Source: COMBO-56-21 sp038852315
Lineage (GTDB): Archaea > Thermoplasmatota > Thermoplasmata > UBA10834
Direction of reading: 5' to 3'
Assembly: GCA_038852315.1 (NCBI GenBank)
Contig: JAWCKF010000001.1
Coordinates: 1-64,000 of the forward strand
Length of the DNA stretch: 64,000 nucleotides
The notes below the pieces were generated by a model, which was not told where the DNA came from, searched no databases, and saw only the letters and a program-made list of their open reading frames with translations. This document shows, one piece after another, positions 1 through 8,202 of this stretch; the stretch's first letter is position 1; every line of letters begins with the position of its first letter. The translations under genes were made by a program, and so were the position numbers.

Positions 1-1876
1 GCACGATGCCTATCTTGCAATACGGATAAGGATAGGCGATATCATCGAGTCCGTCAGAATTGAAATCACCGACTGCCAGTGTCCAGCCGGAAACGTAGTC
101 CTCATAGATGATGAGATCCGCCGATGACCCGAAAGCCGGCCATCCTCCGGTGCCGTAGAATATCTCGATAGTCCCCTTCTCAGTCGATGCTGCGATGTCC
201 TGGAGCGAATCGTTGTTGAAGTCACCTTGGGCGATATCCGTTATCGTGCCTGTACATGTGGAGTTGCAGCTCTTGAACGAGCTAGGACTACTGAAGTCCC
301 ACGAATACGTCCAGAAGTCCGTGCCGCCTGCCGCGGATACCACTATCTCGGAGACGGCATCGCCCGTGAGGTCGAGCGATACAATCTCTCCCGGCGTGTA
401 CCCGAGCAGGTGTAGGCTCTCCCCCGACGAATAACCAGAAAGCTTGTCCCCGAGCATGTAACCGAAGGCCCCTACCTCAGGGTGCGACAGGATAAGGTCA
501 GCAACATCGTTGCCGTCGATGTCGCCTGAAGTCAGAGCTGTTGCCGCATAATACGCGTTTGTCCACGCTGTCGCGTTGCTGTTTGACAGCCATGAGTCCT
601 CGAAATCGTATATCGCGATGCTAGATCCCGACCCGTCCGGCCTGGAGGATGCGACCGCGACTTCATTGGCGGGCTCGTCATCCAGCTGGCCGCACAGGGC
701 AGCGAGCGGTCTGTATCCGGTCGGAAACAGATAGTTGGGGGTGGTCGGCCAGGTCGGATACGCACTCAACTGTAGATACGAACATGCGATGCTCCTGTCA
801 GATGACAGTATGATGATATCGTCCAAGCTGTCGGAATTGATGCGTCCTGGTGCAACGTGTGAAGGCGGAAAGGCCAGTAATCTGTTGTAGGTCTCTGTGG
901 ACGGCAGCCCACCAGCTTGAAGGAAGAACCTCAGGGCTGATGGATTCTCGGTTACGATTGCCAGATCGTCGAGCATGTCGTTGTTGAATCTGCCAGCAGA
1001 GAGGTCCGTGGGGTTGCCCTGCAAGAAAAGAATGGATGATGGCGGACTACCGGGCAAGAACGGTTGACTGAAGATGTGTATGGTTGAGTCCCAGTAGTTA
1101 GCGACAGCAAGATCTACCAAATCGTCACCGTCAAAGAAACCACATGTGATTGACAATGACCCTCTTCCGGAGAAGAACAGGTAATTGGTTCCATAATCTG
1201 GACCCCACCTCACCTCAACCATGCCATTCGATGAGTCTGGAGTGAGTGTTGGGCATACAAGGGCGATATCCGGCCAAGAGTCGCCATCAAACATGCCCAC
1301 GACGAATTCTGTTGCCGTCTTGTAGACTGAGACGTTCTTGAACTCGGCGAACGGTGTCGCCGGTCCCGTGTAGTTGAAGATCTTGAGGTTCTCCTGATCG
1401 AAGTCGTTGATTCTCCTCTCCAGCACCAGCACCTGGGATTGTCCGACAGAGAACGCGTCGATCACACCGACACGAACGGGCACGCTGTCGAGGGAGATGT
1501 TGGCGGAGGGAGTGCTTGGGAGCTTCCCGTCCGACTGTCTGTAGAACACTGACACGACATTCGCTCCCGCAACGCCGACAACCAGATCCGTCAGGCCATC
1601 GCCGTTGATATCCCCCAGCGCCACATCCGTAGACCCCCCGGCCAGCATCAGGGCCCTCGCGATCATCGGATACTCCCAGACGGTGGATGATGTGTCGACG
1701 GTCGACGGGAACTCAAAAGAGTTGAGCACCGGCGATGTCGTTGCCGTCGCAGAAGACGTTGGAACAGGCGAGCCCCCGCCCTGTTCCACGGCAACGAAGG
1801 AGGCGAGGAGCGAAGCGGTGACCACCAACACCAATGCGGCAGCGGCTAGCCTGCGCAAGCGCAACCCATCCAGCAC
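1..1876 (-). CDS. FG-GAP/VCBS-repeat surface protein, C-terminal part beyond the left edge
   Basis: An uninterrupted minus-strand frame of at least 625 codons runs off the left edge. It reads repeatedly as calcium-binding FG-GAP loops such as GDINGDGLTDLVVG, CGFFDGDDLVDLAV, GRFNNDMLDDLAIV and GDFNSDGLDDIAY, the pattern of integrin-alpha-type beta-propeller blades. The start is a GTG at 1876. It is followed by a short basic stretch (LDGLRLRRL) and a hydrophobic Ala/Leu/Val segment, a signal peptide or membrane anchor, and then a Ser/Thr/Pro-rich linker. A TATA box lies about 24 nt upstream, so the mRNA is probably leaderless. An ATG in another frame at this spot stops soon or lacks the repeats. 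Likely an extracytoplasmic adhesion or binding protein; its partner is unknown. The C-terminus cannot be seen. Confidence 0.85.
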   Translation of the reverse strand, partial: MLDGLRLRRLAAAALVLVVTASLLASFVAVEQGGGSPVPTSSATATTSPVLNSFEFPSTVDTSSTVWEYPMIARALMLAGGSTDVALGDINGDGLTDLVVGVAGANVVSVFYRQSDGKLPSTPSANISLDSVPVRVGVIDAFSVGQSQVLVLERRINDFDQENLKIFNYTGPATPFAEFKNVSVYKTATEFVVGMFDGDSWPDIALVCPTLTPDSSNGMVEVRWGPDYGTNYLFFSGRGSLSITCGFFDGDDLVDLAVANYWDSTIHIFSQPFLPGSPPSSILFLQGNPTDLSAGRFNNDMLDDLAIVTENPSALRFFLQAGGLPSTETYNRLLAFPPSHVAPGRINSDSLDDIIILSSDRSIACSYLQLSAYPTWPTTPNYLFPTGYRPLAALCGQLDDEPANEVAVASSRPDGSGSSIAIYDFEDSWLSNSNATAWTNAYYAATALTSGDIDGNDVADLILSHPEVGAFGYMLGDKLSGYSSGESLHLLGYTPGEIVSLDLTGDAVSEIVVSAAGGTDFWTYSWDFSSPSSFKSCNSTCTGTITDIAQGDFNNDSLQDIAASTEKGTIEIFYGTGGWPAFGSSADLIIYEDYVSGWTLAVGDFNSDGLDDIAYPYPYCKIGIV

Positions 1877-1996
1877 TGCCCCTCATTTGCCTTACTTTTA
1901 TAAGACACTTTCGGAAAAAATTGCGCGCCAGCATAGGCCAGACGCGGGAGCCGCGGTGTCCAAGGATTAAATAGCACGGTTGGGCTACCGCACATC
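1877..1996. promoter_or_regulatory. Divergent promoter region with two TATA boxes
   Basis: On the minus strand a TATA element (CTTATAAAAG, around 1896-1905) lies about 24 nt before the GTG at 1876. On the plus strand GATTAAATA (1965-1973) lies about 27 nt before the ATG at 1997. Neither start has a convincing SD, so both genes look leaderless. Confidence 0.6.
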
Positions 1997-3208
1997 ATGG
2001 ACGCCTCCATCAGACTTGGTTCCATCTTCGGTATACCCATCAGGCTCCACATAACCTTCCTCCTGATATTCCCCCTGTTTGTGTACATCTTCTCCAATCC
2101 GCCCTCCCAGACTGAGATACTGGGCATAGATTTGAGCTTCCGTGGGCTCGATGCAGATGTGTACGTCAAGTACGTCTTCGGGACCATCGCCGCAATCCTC
2201 TTCTTCGCGGCCATCCTCGCACACGAGCTTGCCCACTCATATCTCGCCCTTAGGTACGGCGTCAGGATAAGGCACATCACGCTGATGATCTTCGGCGGCG
2301 TCTCAGCAATGGAGGAGATGCCGCGCGAGCCGAGACAGGAATGGCGGATGGCCTTCGCAGGGCCCTTCACCAGCCTCGTCATAGGCGTCGTGTCGTGGTG
2401 CGCGATGATACTCATGCGGGACTTCGGTCCGTCGACGACGCTGGGGGAGGGCGTCACAACGCTGCTGGGCATCGTTGGGTTCTACAACGTGCTCCTGGCG
2501 GCTTTCAACCTCATCCCTGCATTTCCCATGGATGGGGGCAGGCTCCTGAGGTCCTTCTACGCCTCGCGTATGCCGTATCTGCAGGCGACGTCCAGAGCGG
2601 CGAGGATAGGCAGGTACTTCGCCATAGCCATGGGCCTCTATGGGCTCTTCACTCTCAACCTCTGGCTGATTATCATTGCTTTGTTCGTTTACATAGGCGC
2701 GAGCGAGGAGGAGCAGTCCACCACGGTCATGGAGGCGCTGCAGGGCCTGACGGTCAGACAGCTGATGACCGACACCGTCCAAGTCGTGCACCCGAGCATG
2801 AGCGTCGCGCAACTCCACGAGCTGATGCTCTCGACGAGGCACATGGGCTTTCCCGTGGTGGACCGTGGCCTGGTAGGCATAGTGACGCTGGGCGACACTC
2901 AGAAGGTTCCCAGGGAGTACGCGCCGTTCGCGACGGTCAGAGACATCATGACCACAAACGTGGTCACCGTGCCGCCCTCGATGGACGCTGCAAAGGCCCT
3001 GGCGATAATGTCGGAGAAGAAGATAGGAAGGCTGGTCGTGATGGACGGCCCCAACCTGGTGGGCATAGTCACTCAGAAGGACTTCCTCAGGGCCGTGAAC
3101 GTGATGAGCCTCAGGATGCGCTCAGCCCAGCCTGGCTACGGTCAGGCACCGCCTCCGCTCCCTCCCCAACAGCCTCAGGCGCCTAGCCCACCAGCTGCTT
3201 CCTCTTGA
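1997..3208 (+). CDS. Site-2 protease family zinc metalloprotease with CBS pair
   Basis: Intramembrane peptidase of family M50B, 403 residues. The zinc motif HELAH is at residues 76-80 inside a membrane segment, and the third ligand lies in NLIPAFPMDGGRLL (Asp179). There are about six hydrophobic segments in residues 17-235. Two CBS domains follow (about 251-305 and 315-370) and then a Pro/Gln-rich tail. In this subfamily, typified by Methanocaldococcus S2P-CBS proteins, the CBS pair is known or thought to gate activity by binding adenine nucleotides. The natural substrate cannot be told from sequence. The gene looks leaderless from ATG 1997, and its last 26 nt overlap the convergent ABC permease gene. 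Confidence 0.9.
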   Translation: MDASIRLGSIFGIPIRLHITFLLIFPLFVYIFSNPPSQTEILGIDLSFRGLDADVYVKYVFGTIAAILFFAAILAHELAHSYLALRYGVRIRHITLMIFGGVSAMEEMPREPRQEWRMAFAGPFTSLVIGVVSWCAMILMRDFGPSTTLGEGVTTLLGIVGFYNVLLAAFNLIPAFPMDGGRLLRSFYASRMPYLQATSRAARIGRYFAIAMGLYGLFTLNLWLIIIALFVYIGASEEEQSTTVMEALQGLTVRQLMTDTVQVVHPSMSVAQLHELMLSTRHMGFPVVDRGLVGIVTLGDTQKVPREYAPFATVRDIMTTNVVTVPPSMDAAKALAIMSEKKIGRLVVMDGPNLVGIVTQKDFLRAVNVMSLRMRSAQPGYGQAPPPLPPQQPQAPSPPAASS

Positions 3209-4304
3209 AGAGCAAGAGCGCGATGAAAAGAGCCGCCGCTGCGTAGGCGAACATCGTTATCGCGGCCAATGTCGGGTCCGGGTAGAAGTTGCTGAACGTG
3301 AACCCTGCGACGGACTGCGACGTGTCGACTGGATAGGGGTCGCTGAGTATGTAGACTATGACGCCGGCAGCGAACGTGACCGAGCCCTCGATCTTGACGC
3401 CGGAGAATATGGACACGCTATCGACTATCGGAAGGATCATGATGAACATGAAGAACGTGAGGACCGTTGCGCCAGTGGACCCCTTGAGGACCGAGCTTAT
3501 CAGATAAGCGATGGCCATCGCGGCCACGAGATACTCGATGGCGAAGCCGAATGACGTGCCGAAATCGTCGTCGAGACCCCCTGCGGTCGCGAAAGACAGA
3601 ATGACGACGACGATGTAGAACAGACCCACAACCAGCGCTCCCGCCGTCACGCTCGCAGCGAACTTCCCGGCGAACAGGGTCTCGCGCTTGACGGGGTTCG
3701 GGAAGATGAGGTATCCTGTCCTGTTCTGGAACTCGCCGACCACCGAATCCGCACCGAAGAAGGTAGCGCATATGATCACGAGTATGTTCGCGAAATTGAG
3801 GAAGAGCGAATCGAATTCCTGGACGGGTATGGACCAGTCGTAGGTCGCCGTGATGCGCTCGCCTGTTATGTTCTCCTTGAAGAATAGCACTGCAGAGACG
3901 CCGGCCAAGGATATCTTTGGGGCACCTTCATCCCCTGAGAGCAGCCAGGTCGTTGGGCCCCTGGGATATTCCGTGCCGTTCTTGTAGACGACCAACGTGT
4001 CGAGGTGAACGCCGCTCCTGTTCAGCAGCCCTATGCTCTCGAACGGGACCGTGCCCGGCGGCAGGCCTATGGAGCCCAGGTCGACTACAGTCACTTCGGC
4101 CCGCGTGTCGGTGCCTGAGTACGGCTGGCCGAGCAGCGGGGGCAATGCATAGAGCAGCGCGAGCACGACTAGAGTGATCGCCAGAGAGGCGTACAGTCTC
4201 TTTGACCTCAGGTACCGCAGCAGCTCGTACCTCCAGACTATGGGTATCTGCCGGAAGTCGCTCGGAGGCGAGTGCGTGTGGGACTTGTGCTCGTCCATCG
4301 TCAT
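3183..4304 (-). CDS. ABC-2 type transporter permease
   Basis: Membrane subunit of a two-gene ABC exporter, 373 residues. A hydrophilic His-rich N-terminus is followed by a first membrane helix (about residues 40-60), a large extracytoplasmic domain (about 65-170), and five further hydrophobic segments up to the C-terminal KRKQLVG. This is the NatB/ABC-2 layout. The ATG at 4304 shares a base with the stop of the upstream ATPase gene (TGATG), so the two are translationally coupled. The reading frame stays open upstream to 4859, but that part is out-of-frame ATPase sequence and is not used. Cargo is unknown; the family includes sodium, drug and lipid exporters. Confidence 0.85.
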   Translation of the reverse strand: MTMDEHKSHTHSPPSDFRQIPIVWRYELLRYLRSKRLYASLAITLVVLALLYALPPLLGQPYSGTDTRAEVTVVDLGSIGLPPGTVPFESIGLLNRSGVHLDTLVVYKNGTEYPRGPTTWLLSGDEGAPKISLAGVSAVLFFKENITGERITATYDWSIPVQEFDSLFLNFANILVIICATFFGADSVVGEFQNRTGYLIFPNPVKRETLFAGKFAASVTAGALVVGLFYIVVVILSFATAGGLDDDFGTSFGFAIEYLVAAMAIAYLISSVLKGSTGATVLTFFMFIMILPIVDSVSIFSGVKIEGSVTFAAGVIVYILSDPYPVDTSQSVAGFTFSNFYPDPTLAAITMFAYAAAALFIALLLFKRKQLVG

Positions 4305-5230
4305 CACCTCGACTCCTTCACGAGATCCATGTACATCAGCTCCAGCGGCAGCCCTACCGGGCTGAAGCCCGTCACCTTCACGCCCATCGCCTGAACCGCG
4401 AGAAGAAGGTCCCCGCGCTCCTCCACGCTTCCCTCGTAGGTCACGATGGCAGTGTGTGAGTTGATGGGCTCCACTGCTCTCACCTTGGGCAGGGCTCGCA
4501 TCCTCTCGATGTCGGCCTGGGACATCTCGTTGGCCGATGTGATCTCTATCTTTGCTATCTTCGTGAGACGCTTCAGGTTCTCGATCGAGTCGTACACCAG
4601 AAGCTTCCCCCGGTCTATCAGCGCCGCGCTGTCGCAGACTTCCTGGACCTCGACCAGCAGATGGGAGCTCATGAAGATGGTGTAACCCTGTTTCTTGAGC
4701 TGCTTGATGATCTCCCTCACCTCGACCATACCCCTCGGGTCGAGGCCCGTTGTGGGCTCGTCGAGTATGAGTATCTCCGGCTCGTGCAGCAGCGCCTGGG
4801 CGATCGCGAGGCGCTGTTTCATGCCCTTTGAGAACTTGCCGACGCGTGTGGTACCCCATTCCTTCAGTTTGACCTCCTGGAGCACCTCCGCGCTGCGAGC
4901 CTTTATCTCCGCTGGGCCCATGCCCCGAATCCTACCAAGATACTCCAGCGTCTCAAGCGGTGTGAGGTAGGGATAGAACTCCGGCGTTTCGACGACCGCC
5001 CCCACGCTGCTCAGCGCCTGCTTGGGGTCCGTCACCACATCGACGCCTCGCAACAGCGCCCTGCCGCTCGTCGCAGTTATCAGGTTTGTCATTATCTTTA
5101 TAGTCGTCGTCTTGCCGGCGCCGTTGGGTCCGAGAAAACCCACGGTCTGACCCTTCGGGACCTTCAGGGACAGGTTGTCAACGGCCTTTATGGTCCCGAA
5201 AGACTTCGACAGGTTCTGGAGTTCTATCAT
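4304..5230 (-). CDS. ABC-2 type transporter ATP-binding protein
   Basis: Cytoplasmic ATPase of the exporter encoded with the following permease, 308 residues. Walker A is GPNGAGKT (34-41). The ABC signature appears as FSKGMKQR, and Walker B as ILILDEPTTGLDP. Past the ATPase core there is an extra 70-80 residue C-terminal domain (IEITSANEMSQ onward), usual in CcmA/NatA-type exporters. The ATG at 5230 has an SD (GGAGGCGCC, about 5236-5244) and a TATA box TTATATAGG near 5273-5281, giving a leader of about 20 nt. This is the first gene of the two-gene unit. Confidence 0.9.
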   Translation of the reverse strand: MIELQNLSKSFGTIKAVDNLSLKVPKGQTVGFLGPNGAGKTTTIKIMTNLITATSGRALLRGVDVVTDPKQALSSVGAVVETPEFYPYLTPLETLEYLGRIRGMGPAEIKARSAEVLQEVKLKEWGTTRVGKFSKGMKQRLAIAQALLHEPEILILDEPTTGLDPRGMVEVREIIKQLKKQGYTIFMSSHLLVEVQEVCDSAALIDRGKLLVYDSIENLKRLTKIAKIEITSANEMSQADIERMRALPKVRAVEPINSHTAIVTYEGSVEERGDLLLAVQAMGVKVTGFSPVGLPLELMYMDLVKESR

Positions 5231-5326
5231 TGAAGGCGCCTCCTGCGAGGCTACTGGGCGATTCGGCCCGTCCTATATAAGCCGAACCCTGGAACGCCTG
5301 CAACATCCCGACTAGATGGGAGAGGA

Positions 5327-5602
5327 TCACATGCCGAGGGCGGCGTACAGCTCCTTCGCCAGCCTTTCCGCTTCGGCCCGGTCCCTCACAGGGTGCATGA
5401 GTAGCCTGCCCCGGGGATACACGGATATCTCCGCACCCTTCCGCACGACAAGCATGACCTTCGGGTTCGAGATCACCTCGTATCCGCGCTCCCTGAGGAT
5501 GAGCTCGACCTCCTCGAGGTCGAGGGAGACCTTCGACTTCGGAACCGCCTCGTACGCGTCTGGCTTACAGGGCTTCACCGCGAGGAAGTCCAAGTGAATC
5601 AC
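5327..5602 (-). CDS. Conserved archaeal protein of unknown function, coupled to UPF0200 gene
   Basis: A 91-residue soluble alpha/beta protein that I do not recognise. The C-terminal half (VMLVVRKGAEISVYPRGRLL followed by an EAERLAKEL helix) has the strand-strand-helix rhythm of a TBP-like half repeat; this is a visual impression only. The start is a GTG at 5602 overlapping the TGA of the upstream UPF0200 gene by 4 nt (GTGA), so the pair is probably translated together and may work together. Confidence 0.7.
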   Translation of the reverse strand: MIHLDFLAVKPCKPDAYEAVPKSKVSLDLEEVELILRERGYEVISNPKVMLVVRKGAEISVYPRGRLLMHPVRDRAEAERLAKELYAALGM

Positions 5603-6150
5603 TTCTGCTTCTTCTTTCCAACCAGCGAGTCCAGCAGCTTGTCCACGGACTTCTTGAAGTCAGCCAGCGTCGACTCGTTGACTATCATGTAGTCTGCGAG
5701 GGCGATCGCCTGCCCTAAACCCCATGCGAGCTCCCTCTGGTCCCTGTGGTCGAACTCCTCTCTCGTCTGAGGCTGATCTGGCCTTCCCCTCGCCCTGAGC
5801 CTCTCGAACCGAGTCTTCGCGGACGAGTGGATAGCGACCACTATCACATCGTCCCCGAACGCGGCCTTGAACGCCTTTATCTCGTCAGGCCCGCGGGTGC
5901 CATCGATGACAACAAGGTCGCCGCCGACATACGGTATTGTGCGCTTCGCCCATATGTCCATCCCGTAGCGTTTCCTCTCGTCGTTCGCCAGGGTCCCGAT
6001 GCTGACATCGGACAGGTCAAGGCCGAACTCCTTCGCCTTCTCCCTGACGATGTCCCCCATCCTGACTATCTTCGCCCCCCTGGCCTCGCATATCTTTAGG
6101 AACTCTTCCTTGCCCGACCCGGGCATGCCCGTGGTGACGAGTACCTTCAC
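5599..6150 (-). CDS. UPF0200-type nucleotide kinase-like P-loop protein
   Basis: P-loop NTPase related to dephospho-CoA and adenylate kinases, 183 residues from GTG 6150. The N-terminus VKVLVTTGMPGSGKEEF carries Walker A, and an Arg-rich lid (RLRARGRPDQPQTREEF) sits in the middle. Archaeal UPF0200 proteins have no firmly assigned substrate. The frame is open to another GTG at 6174, but family members begin directly with the MKV strand, and a GGTGG SD-like motif precedes 6150. A TATA-like TTATTTCTA at about 6183-6191 suits a short leader to 6150. The stop overlaps the next gene's start. Confidence 0.8.
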   Translation of the reverse strand: MKVLVTTGMPGSGKEEFLKICEARGAKIVRMGDIVREKAKEFGLDLSDVSIGTLANDERKRYGMDIWAKRTIPYVGGDLVVIDGTRGPDEIKAFKAAFGDDVIVVAIHSSAKTRFERLRARGRPDQPQTREEFDHRDQRELAWGLGQAIALADYMIVNESTLADFKKSVDKLLDSLVGKKKQK

Positions 6151-6228
6151 ATAGCCACCAGGAATTCGAAGCACGAACGGCTAGAAATAACCTTTGTGCT
6201 GTCCGTGCGTGTTTCGGCACAGACGCCC

Positions 6229-7389
6229 TCATTTGGCTCCCGCTGAGCGCGCGAACTCCGCCACCGCCCCGAAATCGAACCCCGCTACGGACCAATACCT
6301 AGGACACACGCCCAGGTCCAAGCATGCCCTGTAATCCTCGATCCTGGCAAAGGAAGACTCGAAGTTGAGTGCGCGCGCGTTCGGCAGCGAGGCAGGGTCT
6401 TTCAGAGAGGAGACGAGAAGATCGAGGGACGGTCTATCAGAGGAACGAGAAGCGCTCTCCAGCACACTGACCGGTTCGGCGCCCGCCCTCGCACATGCAA
6501 TCAGGAAGAGAGTGGCCGAGCGGGCGTCCAGCCCAAGCGAGATGCACCTTGCCATGGCCGGCACATCGTAGTGCAGGTACCCGGGCTCCCTCGACGCGAG
6601 CCTCAACTCCCCGGGCTCCTCGTACACCTTGAGGAAGGATCTACAGGGACGAGGGCAGCCATAACACGCGACATGCCTGTGGACGAGCGACCTGAAATCG
6701 GACCTAGTCGCAAGCTCAGAATAGGACGCAAGGCCTTCGCTCGGCCCGAGTCTCTTCATATGCTCGCTCATGAGCAGGACGGAATCCTCGAAGTGTTTGT
6801 CCGGCTCGTCGAGCTCGACATCGCCCATCCCCCGGAAGGCGACGGCTGCCAGGTTGCGCTTTCCGAATTCGCTCCCCATGCCCACCTTGTCTTCTCCGCC
6901 CCAATAATCGATTACTGCCTGAGAGGCCTCACTCCGCGCGTCGCCCCATGGACCTGTCGTGACGACCTGTATCTTCGCATCCCCCTGCTCGGACCTGATT
7001 GAGTCGGTGCGCCTCCACGCGTCACCGCCGGCGACGGCGTCGGACTCGACCAACTCCATCATCCCGTCCCGCACCCAGAGATATCCCCTGCGCTCAGACC
7101 TGCCCTTCACAACGATGAAATCGAACCCCGAGAGCTTCAGCTCCACGCCTGCGAACCCGAGCATCGGCATGAGTTTGGCTCCAGCAAGGACGAAGCCGGC
7201 GCAGGATGCGGGCACGAAGCTGGCGGTCAGTACGCCCGTTCCCAGCACGAGCGAATCCTGCCCATGTCTGGATGTGAGAGACTGGGCGAGGGCGAGCGAG
7301 CGGAGGACGTCACCGTCAGGCAGAGGCTCTTCGCTCACCTCCAAGGATCCAAGGTCGATCACGCCCACTCTCCCGTTCCTGAGGTACAC
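6229..7389 (-). CDS. Short aldehyde:ferredoxin oxidoreductase (AOR)-like protein
   Basis: Related to tungsten-pterin AOR enzymes but only 386 residues from GTG 7389 (family about 600). The N-terminus VYLRNGRVGVIDL aligns with the usual GKILRVDL opening. GVELKLSGFDFIVVKGR and GMGSEFGKRNLAAVAFRG match the end of the family N-domain. CYGCPRPC matches the C-x2-C-x3-C ligands of the AOR [4Fe-4S] cluster, and LDLGVCPRY near the C-terminus matches the motif with the fourth Cys. The family Gly-rich pterin loop is poorly kept, and much of the second half is missing. The frame opens at ATG 7440, but that overlaps the ferredoxin; GTG 7389 has a GGAGG about 10 nt upstream. Cofactor and substrate are uncertain. 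Confidence 0.75.
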   Translation of the reverse strand: MYLRNGRVGVIDLGSLEVSEEPLPDGDVLRSLALAQSLTSRHGQDSLVLGTGVLTASFVPASCAGFVLAGAKLMPMLGFAGVELKLSGFDFIVVKGRSERRGYLWVRDGMMELVESDAVAGGDAWRRTDSIRSEQGDAKIQVVTTGPWGDARSEASQAVIDYWGGEDKVGMGSEFGKRNLAAVAFRGMGDVELDEPDKHFEDSVLLMSEHMKRLGPSEGLASYSELATRSDFRSLVHRHVACYGCPRPCRSFLKVYEEPGELRLASREPGYLHYDVPAMARCISLGLDARSATLFLIACARAGAEPVSVLESASRSSDRPSLDLLVSSLKDPASLPNARALNFESSFARIEDYRACLDLGVCPRYWSVAGFDFGAVAEFARSAGAK

Positions 7390-7394
7390 TTGTG

Positions 7395-7700
7395 TCAAGC
7401 CTCCACCGATATGCATCCTGTGGGGCAGATCTTGGCGCATCTCGGCTCGCCGTCACACAGGTCGCACGGCTCCCTTAACATGATGGGTTTCGCGCCCGGT
7501 CCGGCGGAGGATGTCTGTTGTTGTCCCTCCCCTTCTGGCCGAGCTATGACGAGCCCGTCGGATCTCGTCTTCAAGACCAGGCCGAAGTAGTTGGCCTTGT
7601 CGTCCATGTGCAGTATGATGCTCGATGTCATCGGTGTGAGCACTGAATCCCTGTGAAGGCTGCACGCTGTTTCGCAGAGGCCGCACGCGATGCACTTCAA
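7395..7700 (-). CDS. Two-cluster [4Fe-4S] ferredoxin-like electron carrier
   Basis: A 101-residue iron-sulfur protein with CIACGLCETAC (C-x2-C-x2-C-x3-C) at the N-terminus and CDLCDGEPRCAKICP (C-x2-C-x5-C-x3-C) at the C-terminus. A long linker between them has the layout of HycB-like subunits and of the ferredoxins that partner AOR enzymes. It lies 5 nt before the AOR-like gene and is most likely its electron acceptor (inference). The start appears to be TTG 7700, with AGGA 8 nt upstream. In-frame sequence upstream (KLRIEP) looks coding-like but has no ATG, GTG or TTG before it enters pyrI. Confidence 0.8.
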   Translation of the reverse strand: MKCIACGLCETACSLHRDSVLTPMTSSIILHMDDKANYFGLVLKTRSDGLVIARPEGEGQQQTSSAGPGAKPIMLREPCDLCDGEPRCAKICPTGCISVEA

Positions 7701-7746
7701 GGGTTCTATCCTGAGCTTCAGGGGACCACCGCGGGACCACGGGCTC

Positions 7747-8202
7747 TCAGCGGATGTTCTCCGCGATGTCGGTCGTTATCCTGTCGCAGTACACGCACCT
7801 CAGGGCGAGAGGCTTCTTCGACTCGACCACAAACTCTGTCTCAACTGGCTCGTTCTGGTTGGTTATGCACCCCGGGTTCGAGCACCTCATGATACCTTTT
7901 ATGACGTTTGGCACCTCGACCACGAACTTCTCAGCCACATTGTAGTCCCTGATGATGTTGATGGTCGCATTAGGAGATATCAGTGCGATCCTATCCAGGT
8001 CCTTGGGATCCAGCTCGCGGTCTTCGATCTTGACGATGTCCTTCCACCCTGCCTTCTTGCTGGGAACGTGCATGAGGACGCTGACGGTCGAGGTCACGTC
8101 GTCCTTCACACCTATGATCTTGAGCACCTTGAGCGCCATCCCAACGGTGATGTGGTCTATGACCGTGCCGTTCCTGATTGGCGTGACCTTGAACTCCTTC
8201 AT
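7747..8202 (-). CDS. pyrI: Aspartate carbamoyltransferase regulatory chain
   Basis: PyrI, 151 residues, the usual length. The N-terminal allosteric domain (VTPIRNGTVIDHI) binds nucleotides in known homologues. The C-terminal zinc domain has Cys107, Cys112, Cys136 and Cys139 (CSNPGC and CVYC), the four ligands that dock the chain onto PyrB. The ATG overlaps the pyrB stop by 4 nt. It makes the second enzyme of pyrimidine synthesis responsive to CTP/ATP. Confidence 0.96.
   Translation of the reverse strand: MKEFKVTPIRNGTVIDHITVGMALKVLKIIGVKDDVTSTVSVLMHVPSKKAGWKDIVKIEDRELDPKDLDRIALISPNATINIIRDYNVAEKFVVEVPNVIKGIMRCSNPGCITNQNEPVETEFVVESKKPLALRCVYCDRITTDIAENIR

Noticed and set aside
1846..2472. Minus-strand frame of 208 codons
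   Set aside because: It lies antisense to the site-2 protease gene and its sequence mirrors that gene's codons; the FG-GAP frame with GTG 1876 explains the region.
4305..4859. Long N-terminal extension of the ABC permease frame
   Set aside because: It is the ATPase gene read in another frame, rich in Arg/Gly/His and unlike any protein; ATG 4304 couples to the ATPase stop.
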